From: Dehalobacter restrictus DSM 9455
GTDB taxonomy: Bacteria; Bacillota; Desulfitobacteriia; Desulfitobacteriales; Syntrophobotulaceae
DNA: 64,000 nt
Assembly (NCBI RefSeq): GCF_000512895.1
Contig: NZ_CP007033.1
Location: forward strand, 2,715,001-2,779,000
Reading direction: 5' to 3'
Shown here: positions 6,645 to 15,287 of the stretch, in pieces
Numbering within the stretch: the stretch's first letter is position 1
Layout: the number at the start of each line of letters is the position of its first letter
The notes under the pieces: model-generated
Told to the model about the DNA's origin: nothing
The model's database searches: none
Seen by the model: the letters and a program-made list of their open reading frames with translations, nothing else
Made by a program: the position numbers and the translations under genes

Positions 6645-9058
6645 GCGGCGAAAATAAAAACCAAAACACGATGCGCAATCGGCAGGGCCAAAGAGGACCG
6701 GGAGGACCGGGGGGACCGGGCAGCCACTTTGGTGCTCCCGTAGAAAAAGCTAAGAATTTCCGCGGAAGTCTGGCAAGGCTCCTTCAGTATTTAAAACCGC
6801 ATAAAGTCCATTTAATTGTTGTATTGATCTTTGCAATCGCCAGTACATCTTTTACAATTGCAGCTCCTAAGGTAAGCAGTAAAGCAATCAACAAACTGCA
6901 GGATGCTTATATGGCGAGAATGATGCTGCAAAAAATGTCTGAGGCGCAGGAAAAGGGCGTTGACAGCATTTATACCCAGATGGCCGATGCCCAGCTGAAG
7001 GCCGTCGACCAGATCAGCCAGCAGATGGCGGACGCCGGAACCAGTAAACCAACCAACCCTGAATCTTTGAATACAGTCAAAGCACTGATTGCGCTGCCTG
7101 CAATTAATACGCTCCAAGATCCGCAGGAAAAAGCCAATACCGTCATTAAAATGTTGGATCTCCTCAATGCACTGCCAAATATGGGGGGGAACAGCACCGA
7201 CAACAACACTCAGAACGGAACGGTGAAAAAGATCGATGCGGAAAGTATGAGTACAATCAAAACCTTCCTGCAATTACCGATGCTGAGTTCGGTGACGAAT
7301 GCCGAAGAAAAAGCGGTTGTTTGCCAAAAGATTATTGATTTAGGGGAAAAGATGTCCGCAACCAGCGCGACAGGCTTGGATATGCCGAATACCCAGCAAA
7401 ATGTCGAGTTTACCGATGATCAAATCAATGGCGCCATTACAGCGATCAGAGAAACGAACGGTGAATACGATTTCCATTATATCGGCATGATCGCCTTGAT
7501 CCTGATTGGCATGTATCTCATCAGCGCCTTGTTCAGCCTGATCATGGGTCTTGTGATGTCAGGCGTTTCCCAGCGTACAGTCCGGGATCTACGCCGGGTA
7601 GTAGATAACAAGCTGGCCAAATTGCCCTTAAAATATTACGATATGCACCCTTATGGTGATATCTTAAGCCGCGTGACCAACGATATCGACACCATTGCCA
7701 CTACCCTACAGCAAAGCTTAACCCAAATCATTACCTCCGTGATAACAATCATAGGTTATATTATCATGATGCTCACAATCAGTCCGGTTCTCACCCTGAT
7801 TATTATCGCCTCATTGCCGCTGTACATGCTGTCCACCACAATGATCGCCAAGAAATCCCAAAAATACTTTGCCGTCCAGCAAAAAGAGCTGGGGGACCTC
7901 AGCAGCCATGTCGAAGAGATGTACACCGGGCATAAGATCGTTAAGGCTTTTGGCCATGAAAAGGATGCCATCGAAAAATTTGAATCCATCAATAACCGGC
8001 TTTATGGTGCAGGTTGGAAAGCCCAGTTCGTTTCCGGGATTATGTTCCCGCTGATGAACTTTATTAGTAATCTCAGTTATGTCGGCATCAGCATTGTCGG
8101 GGGCATCTGGATCACGCGCAATCTGTTAGGATTAGGTGATATCCTGGCCTTTATCCAATATTCACGTTCATTTACTATGCCGATCATCCAAACTGCCAAT
8201 ATCGCCAACGTTATCCAGTCTACTATTGCCTGCGCTGAACGCGTCTTTGAAGTTCTAGACGAACAGGAAGAAATTCCTGACAGTCCTGAAGCTGTGATTC
8301 TGGATATGCCCAAAGGAAATATCCGCATCGACCATGTCAGCTTCCGCTATACAGAAGATGTCCCGCTAATTGAAGATATGAACCTTGAAGTGAGGCAGGG
8401 AGATACCATCGCCATCGTCGGACCGACCGGTGCAGGTAAAACTACTCTGGTCAACCTCCTGATGCGGTTTTACGAGATCAGCTCAGGCAAAATCAGTATT
8501 GACGGTGTGGACATCAAGGATATGCCGCGCAGCGAGCTGCGTAAACTCTTTGGGATGGTCCTTCAGGATACTTGGCTGTTTAACGGCAGCATTAAAGATA
8601 ATATCACCTACTCCAAAGAAGGCGCGACGATGGAACAAATCGTCCGCGCGGCCAAAGCAGCCCATGCCGACCATTTTATCCGGACACTTCCTGATGGCTA
8701 TGATACGATTCTGAATGAGGAAGCGACCAATATCTCGCAGGGACAGAAGCAGCTGCTCACTATCGCCCGGGCTATTTTGGCCGATCCGGCAATATTGATT
8801 CTCGATGAAGCAACCAGCAGCGTGGACACCCGGACTGAAGTATTGATCCAGAAAGCAATGAAGAACCTGATGAAAGGCCGAACGAATTTTGTAATTGCGC
8901 ACAGGCTTTCCACCATACGCGATGCTGAACTTATTCTGGTCATGAATAACGGCAGTATCATTGAAACAGGCAATCACAAAGAACTGCTGGCTAAAGGCGG
9001 ATTCTACGCCGAATTATATAACAGCCAGTTCTCAGAAGACACGGATATTGCGGGATAA
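6641..9058 (+). CDS. ABC exporter half-transporter, catalytic subunit with large extracytoplasmic insertion
   Basis: 805 aa, about 200 more than usual. The N-terminus has a GPGGPGGPG repeat. After the first membrane helix (about residues 50-72) there is a Gln/Ala/Asn-rich insertion of roughly 200 residues before the next helix (about 278-302), so it would lie outside the cell. The ATPase domain has Walker A GPTGAGKTT (about 594), a catalytic Glu (ILILDEATSSVD), the switch His (IAHRLSTI) and a changed signature, ISQGQKQ for SGGQ. Together with the first subunit this gives one consensus and one degenerate ATP site, as in other heterodimeric exporters. GAGGAGG precedes the start. Confidence 0.93.
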   Translation: MSGENKNQNTMRNRQGQRGPGGPGGPGSHFGAPVEKAKNFRGSLARLLQYLKPHKVHLIVVLIFAIASTSFTIAAPKVSSKAINKLQDAYMARMMLQKMSEAQEKGVDSIYTQMADAQLKAVDQISQQMADAGTSKPTNPESLNTVKALIALPAINTLQDPQEKANTVIKMLDLLNALPNMGGNSTDNNTQNGTVKKIDAESMSTIKTFLQLPMLSSVTNAEEKAVVCQKIIDLGEKMSATSATGLDMPNTQQNVEFTDDQINGAITAIRETNGEYDFHYIGMIALILIGMYLISALFSLIMGLVMSGVSQRTVRDLRRVVDNKLAKLPLKYYDMHPYGDILSRVTNDIDTIATTLQQSLTQIITSVITIIGYIIMMLTISPVLTLIIIASLPLYMLSTTMIAKKSQKYFAVQQKELGDLSSHVEEMYTGHKIVKAFGHEKDAIEKFESINNRLYGAGWKAQFVSGIMFPLMNFISNLSYVGISIVGGIWITRNLLGLGDILAFIQYSRSFTMPIIQTANIANVIQSTIACAERVFEVLDEQEEIPDSPEAVILDMPKGNIRIDHVSFRYTEDVPLIEDMNLEVRQGDTIAIVGPTGAGKTTLVNLLMRFYEISSGKISIDGVDIKDMPRSELRKLFGMVLQDTWLFNGSIKDNITYSKEGATMEQIVRAAKAAHADHFIRTLPDGYDTILNEEATNISQGQKQLLTIARAILADPAILILDEATSSVDTRTEVLIQKAMKNLMKGRTNFVIAHRLSTIRDAELILVMNNGSIIETGNHKELLAKGGFYAELYNSQFSEDTDIAG

Positions 9059-9064
9059 CGCATC

Positions 9065-9340
9065 CTAGTGGTCTGAAGTCCCCAATTCGAAATCTTTCAG
9101 GGAGATGGTTTCAAAGAAGAATTTTTGGATTTTTTCGAGATTGCATTCCGTAGAAAACCTGATTCTTAACCCTTCTTCCTTGATGATTCCTGCACTCTGA
9201 TGATTGCTGCCGATATCTTTCGGATAAAACTCAATGATGTTTGCGATCTTTTTCAAGCTGAAAATCACGGCTAGAGCTTTATAATCTTGTGTTCCGCTTC
9301 CCTCTTCAAAATAGATGACGACATCATGAACGCAGCTCAT
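9065..9340 (-). CDS. Small protein resembling a stand-alone CheA P2 domain
   Basis: 91 aa. The pattern of a short strand (VVIYFEEG), a helix (YKALAVIFSLKKIANIIEFYP) and a second half with RIRFST followed by a helix matches the fold order of the CheY-binding P2 domain of CheA. Similarity is by eye only. A GGGAGAAG ribosome site precedes the ATG. It is convergent with the ABC exporter (six bases apart) and lies next to signalling genes with receiver domains, which fits a response-regulator docking role, but this is inference. Confidence 0.45.
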   Translation of the reverse strand: MSCVHDVVIYFEEGSGTQDYKALAVIFSLKKIANIIEFYPKDIGSNHQSAGIIKEEGLRIRFSTECNLEKIQKFFFETISLKDFELGTSDH

Positions 9341-9430
9341 TTAGAACTTCTCCCGCCTTTCCTTGTAACTCGCTTCTGTCAATAGCATACCATGGCATTT
9401 TGTTCTGATGGACAATTTGCCGCAAAATGT

Positions 9431-9459
9431 AAAAAAACAACCTGAATGGTTGTTTTTTT
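9431..9459 (-). terminator. Rho-independent terminator of the HDOD/kinase/LytTR cluster
   Basis: AAACAACC and GGTTGTTT pair around a five-base loop, with A and T runs on both sides, so it can act on either strand. The stop codon of the receiver-HDOD gene is at its edge. Confidence 0.85.
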
Positions 9460-10651
9460 ACGATGGATGGCGAATCCCAGCCTCGTCCAAAAAACGATCA
9501 GGATCGTCTTTGTTAATACCCAGGAAACCAAGCACCTGCGGATCGACTTGTGCAGACTCCGCCTTGTGGATGCTTTTCCAGGAATAAATATCGGCAATAT
9601 GCACTAAGGCAACCATTTCCTTGTCGATAACCTTTTCATCAAGCGGACAGTGGTGAAATAGAGCGGACTCCACAATTGAATACGGAAGCTCCCACCAATC
9701 CAACAAATGGCCGCCAATCTCCCCATGGGATACATCCGTAAATTCGATTTGCTCATAATAGTGGAATAAATCCCGGTTACCCATGTTCTTCTCAACTGCC
9801 CGCATATATTCGTCCCAAAAATTATTCAGCAGAACCACTTTGCCGACATCATGCAGTAATCCGGCCATTGAACTCGATTCTGGCATTTTCTTGTGATGGA
9901 TCTTCTGGTAAAAAACATTCAGAATGGTATTGGTCGTTACGGCATGAAGCCAAAGCATCGCGATATCTCTTTGGTAACGCGCATTCTTTTCTCCTTTGGT
10001 TTCCTGATGCAGACAGGCACTCAAAACAATATTTTTGACATCCGTCAGTCCCAAATAATTGATAGCCTGGATGACCGAACCTGTTTTTACCCCTAAGTGG
10101 GCAGAGTTTGCTACCTGTAATACTTTCGCGGTTATGGAAGGATCACTTTCGATTGTTTTTGCAATTTCCTTCATGCCCGCATCCTGTTCGATCAGAGAAT
10201 TAAATTTATTGAAGACATTCTGTGGGGATGGCAGAAATTCGATTTTGTTGATCATTTCAAGAAGATTTCGGTTTTTCAAAATCTTTTCCACTTCCAAAAC
10301 CTGTTCAATGGTCCTGAGCAGGTCCTTGTTTTGCCACGGCTTAAACAGATAATGTTTTGCCAAACAATTCTGCTGTATTTTCAAAAGCATGCTTTTATCG
10401 ACATGCCCGCTTAAAACGAGTCTGATCGTCGACGGATATTTTTCTTTGACCCGTGTCAAAAGCTCAAAGCCGTCCATCCCCTGCATATTGACATCCGTTA
10501 CAATCAGATCAATTTTTTTTCTTCGAAGAATTTCCAGAGCCGCTTCACCGCTTTCTGCAGTAAGGATTTCATAGCTGCTGCCCAAAAAGGCCCTGTTCAG
10601 CGCCCGTAATATTGCTTTTTCATCATCAACAAATAAAATGGCTTCATTCAT
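9458..10651 (-). CDS. Response regulator with receiver and HDOD output domain
   Basis: 397 aa. The receiver has FVDDE, the phospho-acceptor in LIVTDVNMQG and Lys in LFKPWQ. The HDOD domain follows (about 145-345; IESDPSITAKVLQVANSAH, then AGLLHDVGKVVL), a degenerate HD phosphohydrolase fold used in bacterial signalling. It overlaps the 3' end of the kinase gene upstream and shares the transcript with it and with the LytTR regulator. The ATG at 10651 has AGGTGA correctly placed; a GTG three codons earlier is possible. The output target is unknown. Confidence 0.9.
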   Translation of the reverse strand: MNEAILFVDDEKAILRALNRAFLGSSYEILTAESGEAALEILRRKKIDLIVTDVNMQGMDGFELLTRVKEKYPSTIRLVLSGHVDKSMLLKIQQNCLAKHYLFKPWQNKDLLRTIEQVLEVEKILKNRNLLEMINKIEFLPSPQNVFNKFNSLIEQDAGMKEIAKTIESDPSITAKVLQVANSAHLGVKTGSVIQAINYLGLTDVKNIVLSACLHQETKGEKNARYQRDIAMLWLHAVTTNTILNVFYQKIHHKKMPESSSMAGLLHDVGKVVLLNNFWDEYMRAVEKNMGNRDLFHYYEQIEFTDVSHGEIGGHLLDWWELPYSIVESALFHHCPLDEKVIDKEMVALVHIADIYSWKSIHKAESAQVDPQVLGFLGINKDDPDRFLDEAGIRHPS

Positions 10652-12209
10652 TTTCTTCACCTGTTCCAGCTTCCAGCTGCTGCTTGATGGGCAGCTGGAT
10701 CATAAACCTCGTACTTACACCCGGCGTACTTTGAACTGAAATCTGCCCTCCGTGCGTATTAACAACAATATCGTAGGCAATACTGAGCCCAAGCCCCGTA
10801 CCCTGCCCCACAGGTTTTGTCGTAAAAAACGGATTGAATATTTCTTTCAAGTTTTCCTTATGGATCCCTGTCCCATTGTCTTCGATCTGACACTGTACAA
10901 AATCACCGGCGACTTCTGTACTAACCATGATAGAGCCAAGCGTCTCCGGTTTTTTTGCTTTGATGGCGTAAACTGCATTTAGGACAATGTTCAAGAGCAC
11001 TTGATTGACCTGATTACCCTTCGCCTGGATCAAAGGAAGCTCCCCAAACAGTTCGATCACCCTGGCATGGTGTTTAATCTCATTTCTAGCCACCAAAAGT
11101 GTATTCCTCAAACCGTTATTCAGATCATAATCTTCAAACTCATTGCCTTGATCCGCTCTGGAAAACGTTTTGAGTCCGGCTACAATTTCACTGATCCGTT
11201 TAAGACCATCCTCAATATCATAAAATAAATCTTCCAGGTCTGTTGAGATATGTTTCAGGTTGCTGGTTTCTTCAAGCTTTCTCAAATTCTCTATCTGCGG
11301 GGCAAGCCTATCCCTCTCACTTGGCGGCAGCTTCTCCAAGAAGCTGTGATAGGCACTGATCATATTGGTATACTGATCAAAATAAAGACGGGAGGTCTCA
11401 AAATTACTGGAAATATAACCAAGCGGATTATTGATTTCATGGGCAACCCCGGCAGCAAGCTGTCCAATCGCAGCAAGCTTCTCTTGTTGGACCAGCTGTT
11501 CCTGTGTCCGGTTCAGGCGGCTGATTGTGTTTTTCAATTCTTCATCTGAGGCAATATTTTGCTGATACAATCCGGTAATTTTCTCATTCTGGCAGACTGC
11601 TTCCTGAAGCTGTATTCCCAGTTTGCGGTAACGGCCGATATTGACACTATATACAGCCGCCATAACGATCGTCAAGACTACAAATAAAAACAGCTGGATC
11701 ACATAAGACAACATCGTCATCTGATAATATCCAGCAAGATAAGAATGAAAAATGATATAGACCATGGATAGTAATACTGTAACGGTAGTCGTAGCCATCA
11801 TGATGCGGGTAACCCTCATCATAGCCAGCATGAGCAGAATATAAGCAAATGTTAATAAAGCCTGTCCAATAATATCATATAGTCTGACAGTTAAGAACAG
11901 AAGTGTCACAGAGGACAGCCCCGAGATCATCCAGGTTACCCGCTCCATATCCAAGTCCATTTTCGGGACAACGTGAAATCCCAGCGCTAAAACCAGCAAG
12001 ACCAGACTATCTATGGAACATGCCTGCCAGTCGGTGGCAAGATAGAAATAACGGAAAACAAAATTAACAAGTGCTGCCAATAAGAGCAGCACAGAAGTAT
12101 ACATACTGACTATGATATTTTCATAATAGCTCATCAGATTTGCATCTTGCGTTTCGCGAAGCGAGGACAGAACATCAGGTATCGTTCTCATTTTAGAGTA
12201 TCGGTTCAT
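10644..12209 (-). CDS. Multi-membrane-span sensor histidine kinase
   Basis: 521 aa. The N-terminal 210 residues hold about six membrane helices with little extracytoplasmic sequence, then a coiled-coil (NRTQEQLVQQEKL) and the catalytic core: H-box GVAHEINNPLGYI, N-box LNAVYAI, G1 DNGTGI, F-box NPFFTTK and G2 GQGTGLGLSI. The HEINNPL form and long helical insert between dimerisation and ATPase parts are typical of NtrB/ZraS-like kinases. GGGAGCGACT precedes the ATG. The two flanking regulators (HDOD and LytTR) are the probable partners, giving a branched phosphorelay; which one is phosphorylated cannot be told. Confidence 0.9.
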   Translation of the reverse strand: MNRYSKMRTIPDVLSSLRETQDANLMSYYENIIVSMYTSVLLLLAALVNFVFRYFYLATDWQACSIDSLVLLVLALGFHVVPKMDLDMERVTWMISGLSSVTLLFLTVRLYDIIGQALLTFAYILLMLAMMRVTRIMMATTTVTVLLSMVYIIFHSYLAGYYQMTMLSYVIQLFLFVVLTIVMAAVYSVNIGRYRKLGIQLQEAVCQNEKITGLYQQNIASDEELKNTISRLNRTQEQLVQQEKLAAIGQLAAGVAHEINNPLGYISSNFETSRLYFDQYTNMISAYHSFLEKLPPSERDRLAPQIENLRKLEETSNLKHISTDLEDLFYDIEDGLKRISEIVAGLKTFSRADQGNEFEDYDLNNGLRNTLLVARNEIKHHARVIELFGELPLIQAKGNQVNQVLLNIVLNAVYAIKAKKPETLGSIMVSTEVAGDFVQCQIEDNGTGIHKENLKEIFNPFFTTKPVGQGTGLGLSIAYDIVVNTHGGQISVQSTPGVSTRFMIQLPIKQQLEAGTGEENE

Positions 12210-12232
12210 AGTCGCTCCCGTTTCTGGCTATT

Positions 12233-12964
12233 TTATAACCCAAATAAATTTTTCAGTTTTTTTGTGGAATTTCTGCTCACAGGAATATATTCTTTGGTAT
12301 CTTTTAACTTTAAATTATACGCACTGTTGAACCAGGGACTGATTTTTTCAATTTTATCGATATTGACAATATAGCTTCGATGACACCGAAAAAAGCTGCC
12401 GGATCCAAGCTTCTTCTCCCACGAATTTAAAGAGTCAGGACTTTGATATTTTCCTTTTTCGGTGATAACAACAATATCCCCTTCAACTGCCGTTAAATAA
12501 ATAACCTCCGACAGGTCAATCAGAATAATGGTTTCATCTTCCCATACAGGGATTTTTTTGATCTCCTGTTCCATTTTGCGTTCCGGATAGAAGTGTTCAG
12601 GTTTATCGGCAAGGGCTTTTTCTACCACTGAAATAACTTCTTCGTTTTCCCAAGGCTTGGTGAGGTAATAATAAATACTGCCTTCATTAATCGCTGAAAT
12701 TGCAACATTAATGTCTGACGAACCAGTGATCAAAATTCTGACGGCATCCGGGTACTCTTCTCTTGAACGTTTTAACAGATCAATACCCAGCATTCCCGGC
12801 ATATTTTGGTCACAAATGATCACGTCTATCGCGCTTTTTTGCAGAAAATCCAGCGCTTCTTCCGAGTTCGTTGCGGCAAACAGCTCGTATCCCCGGGAAT
12901 GTAGGATACGCTTTAAAGCGTTGAGCACCATCGGTTCATCATCAACCAAAAGTATTCTTGCCAT
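12233..12964 (-). CDS. LytTR-family response regulator
   Basis: 243 aa. The receiver carries LLVDDE, the phospho-acceptor in VIICDQNMPG and Lys in YLTKPW. The C-terminal LytTR DNA-binding domain (about 140-240) includes FFRCHRSYIVNIDKI and ends IPVSRNSTKKLK. First gene of a three-gene minus-strand set with the kinase (24 bases apart) and the HDOD regulator. GGAAGAT precedes the ATG. LytTR proteins bind paired direct repeats upstream of target genes; no such pair was recognised here. The receiver closely resembles that of the HDOD protein, suggesting both accept phosphate from the same kinase. Confidence 0.92.
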   Translation of the reverse strand: MARILLVDDEPMVLNALKRILHSRGYELFAATNSEEALDFLQKSAIDVIICDQNMPGMLGIDLLKRSREEYPDAVRILITGSSDINVAISAINEGSIYYYLTKPWENEEVISVVEKALADKPEHFYPERKMEQEIKKIPVWEDETIILIDLSEVIYLTAVEGDIVVITEKGKYQSPDSLNSWEKKLGSGSFFRCHRSYIVNIDKIEKISPWFNSAYNLKLKDTKEYIPVSRNSTKKLKNLFGL

Positions 12965-13176
12965 ATCTTCCTTTCTATTTTATCTGTCCGGACCAGAAAA
13001 TGAATAATTTTCCTTTTTATTCTCGGGTATATTCGACATTTTCTTTTTTATTCCTTTTTTGAGTTCTTTTTTTAGCTTTATTTATTTCCCTTTTCATCTT
13101 AAACGACCAATGGCAAATATTCATTCTAGTACTGCGTATTTTAAATAAATGGGCAACATATACAGTATGCTTTATA

Positions 13177-14070
13177 TTAATTTTTATAAAGCTGGATTGT
13201 GTTTCTGCCCTGATATTTGGCCTGGTAAAGGGCAGCATCAGCCTGGGTAATCAGTTGATCTTTATTTTCCGCCAGATCAGGAAAAATTGAGAAACCGACC
13301 GAAAGCGTTAAAGTTCTTGTAACGTGACAATCCGGGAAAGAAAATCGCAGACTGTAAAATGCTTCTTTAAGTCTTTCCATGACAAAATGGACTTCTTCGA
13401 CGCCGGAATCAGGCAAAATTACTGCAAATTCGTCCCCGCCGTAGCGGCAGGCAATATCTGACTTTCTCGTTGTGTTTTGGATCAGCCTGGCTGTTTTTCT
13501 TAGTATTTCATCACCGAAATAATGGCCATAGGAATCATTGTACATCTTAAAGTTATCAATATCGATCATACACAAGACAAGCGTACGATTGGCTCTGGTC
13601 GCCCTCGCAATCTCTTCGTCAAGCCTTTGCTGAAAATACCTGTGATTGTAGATCTCTGTCAGACCGTCTGTTACAGAAAGGGTCTCAAGTACTTTCTGGG
13701 TCTTTTTGTTGCGTTCAACTTCAATGGCAATAATCGCAGATCCCAAAAAGTTAGCCAGGATGAACACGGCAATAGCAAAATAATATGGGTCACCTTGTAT
13801 TATTCCGAATCTGAATGGAGCAGTGATCCCTATGATGCTGTATATCAGCGTAACCACAAGGCCGGTATACCCAAAGATCAGCGGCATCAGCAACGTGACG
13901 ACAGCCATTATACTCCCTATAATAATTCCCGGAGCTGTATTTAAATTACCAAAAAACAGCACCAAAACCAGGATCCCAATAAATAACAAGCAGATGATAA
14001 ATTTGTTTTTCTGACTCAGTCTATGTTTGTCTAAAAAATCATGATCATCTTTTCGATTAACTAAATTCAT
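13177..14070 (-). CDS. Membrane diguanylate cyclase (GGDEF)
   Basis: 297 aa. Five to six hydrophobic segments in residues 25-125, then a GGDEF domain that makes cyclic-di-GMP. The active-site loop is intact (CRYGGDEFAVILP), and RKSD lies five residues before GGDEF, giving a full product-inhibition I-site. The ATG at 14070 has AGGGGG upstream; a longer frame begins in the leader and has no site. It stands alone between the LytTR regulator and the CorA gene, ahead of a 212-base gap in which nothing else was seen. No EAL domain is present in the window. Confidence 0.93.
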   Translation of the reverse strand: MNLVNRKDDHDFLDKHRLSQKNKFIICLLFIGILVLVLFFGNLNTAPGIIIGSIMAVVTLLMPLIFGYTGLVVTLIYSIIGITAPFRFGIIQGDPYYFAIAVFILANFLGSAIIAIEVERNKKTQKVLETLSVTDGLTEIYNHRYFQQRLDEEIARATRANRTLVLCMIDIDNFKMYNDSYGHYFGDEILRKTARLIQNTTRKSDIACRYGGDEFAVILPDSGVEEVHFVMERLKEAFYSLRFSFPDCHVTRTLTLSVGFSIFPDLAENKDQLITQADAALYQAKYQGRNTIQLYKN

Positions 14071-14194
14071 TATATGACCCCCTATATAAACCTTACTTTT
14101 CAGCAAAAGCCGTTGTATGATTCTTTCAATTACATTGCGATAACATAAGATTATCTCATTAAGTCTTCTGTTGGGAGAATCTTCTACAGAATGT

Positions 14195-14223
14195 AAAAAA
14201 AACAACCTCAATGGTTGTTTTTT
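14195..14223 (-). terminator. Terminator downstream of the CorA-type gene
   Basis: AAAACAACC and GGTTGTTTT around a TCAAT loop with flanking A and T runs. It is nearly identical to the hairpin at 9431-9459. Confidence 0.85.
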
Positions 14224-14263
14224 CTCAATGAATGGATTTGGTTTTCCATGCGTGCATCGGATT

Positions 14264-15193
14264 TTATCTCAGCCAGTGTTTACGCCAAAACAGGATAAGT
14301 ACTGCTGTCACAATTAACACGGATACACCGAAAAAGAGCGGCATCCCCAAAGGCGAGTGGATCAGCGGCATTGCTTCAAAATTCATTCCAAAGAAGGAGG
14401 TAACCAGATTAATCGGCAGCAGGATCGTGGCCAGAAGCGTCAGAACTTTCATGATATCATTGGCCCGGTTGTCAATGGCCTGCTGGTAGGCTTCCATTAG
14501 GATTTCAATCAGCTCATGAGTCTGCCGTGCATTCTCAAGTTTCTGCTGGGTATCGGCAACCAGGTCTTTCCATGATGGCTTCCCCTGATCATGATTATCC
14601 ATGGCTGCCAGTCTGCTGAAAATCGTCTGATGCGCATTCAGTGACTTCTTTAATCCGAGTATTTTTTTGTGAAGGTTAATTATTTCACTTCTTTGCCATC
14701 TTTCAGGAGTTTCCAGGATATTTTCTTCAATCCGGTCCACATCATCTTCCAGTAATTCCAGCTGGCGCTGATGATGTTCCAGTATTTCCATGCCGAGGAG
14801 CTGCGCCAGATCGGAAGGTGTCGTAAGCAGCCCTCTCCGGGCCCAGTCATTGATCTGCGACAGCTCAAGCCGGTCATTGCGCAGTATCGTCATATCATTC
14901 GCCGACAGAAAAAAGTAGATCGCAAATTCTTTGGTGTCATCAGCAAAATCGCTGTAACCAATAAAAAACAGAGAAGGGTGCAGACGTTCAAATCTTTGAT
15001 TAAAGCTATTCCCCTGCGGATTCAGATTTCCCAGAACACGGTCGATCTCTGCAGATCCGGCAAATGCCAAGTGCCCGTTCAGGAGCTTCCATTCCTCAGC
15101 ATTGAAGAGGGTTATGCTAAACTTTCCCTCTGCCGGAATCTGTTGTGATTCTATTTCTTTCAGGCCCTCCGGAGAGACAAGATAGTGTTGCAA
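14264..15193 (-). CDS. CorA-family divalent cation (Mg2+) transporter
   Basis: 309 aa. Large N-terminal cytoplasmic domain rich in charged helices (LELLEDDVDRIEENIL), then two C-terminal membrane helices separated by the pore signature FFGMNFEAMP; GMN defines the CorA family, which carries Mg2+, Co2+ or Ni2+ as a pentamer. The start is a TTG at 15193, six bases after a good GGGAGGT; no in-frame ATG is better placed. It is a single-gene unit with its own terminator. Which metal is carried is not visible. Confidence 0.92.
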   Translation of the reverse strand: MQHYLVSPEGLKEIESQQIPAEGKFSITLFNAEEWKLLNGHLAFAGSAEIDRVLGNLNPQGNSFNQRFERLHPSLFFIGYSDFADDTKEFAIYFFLSANDMTILRNDRLELSQINDWARRGLLTTPSDLAQLLGMEILEHHQRQLELLEDDVDRIEENILETPERWQRSEIINLHKKILGLKKSLNAHQTIFSRLAAMDNHDQGKPSWKDLVADTQQKLENARQTHELIEILMEAYQQAIDNRANDIMKVLTLLATILLPINLVTSFFGMNFEAMPLIHSPLGMPLFFGVSVLIVTAVLILFWRKHWLR

Positions 15194-15287
15194 GCCCTTT
15201 ACCTCCCTTCACTTGACAATTCTCTGTAAACAGATCATCGGATAACCACGGTTATATCATTCTTACAATTTATGTATTCTAGCACAA

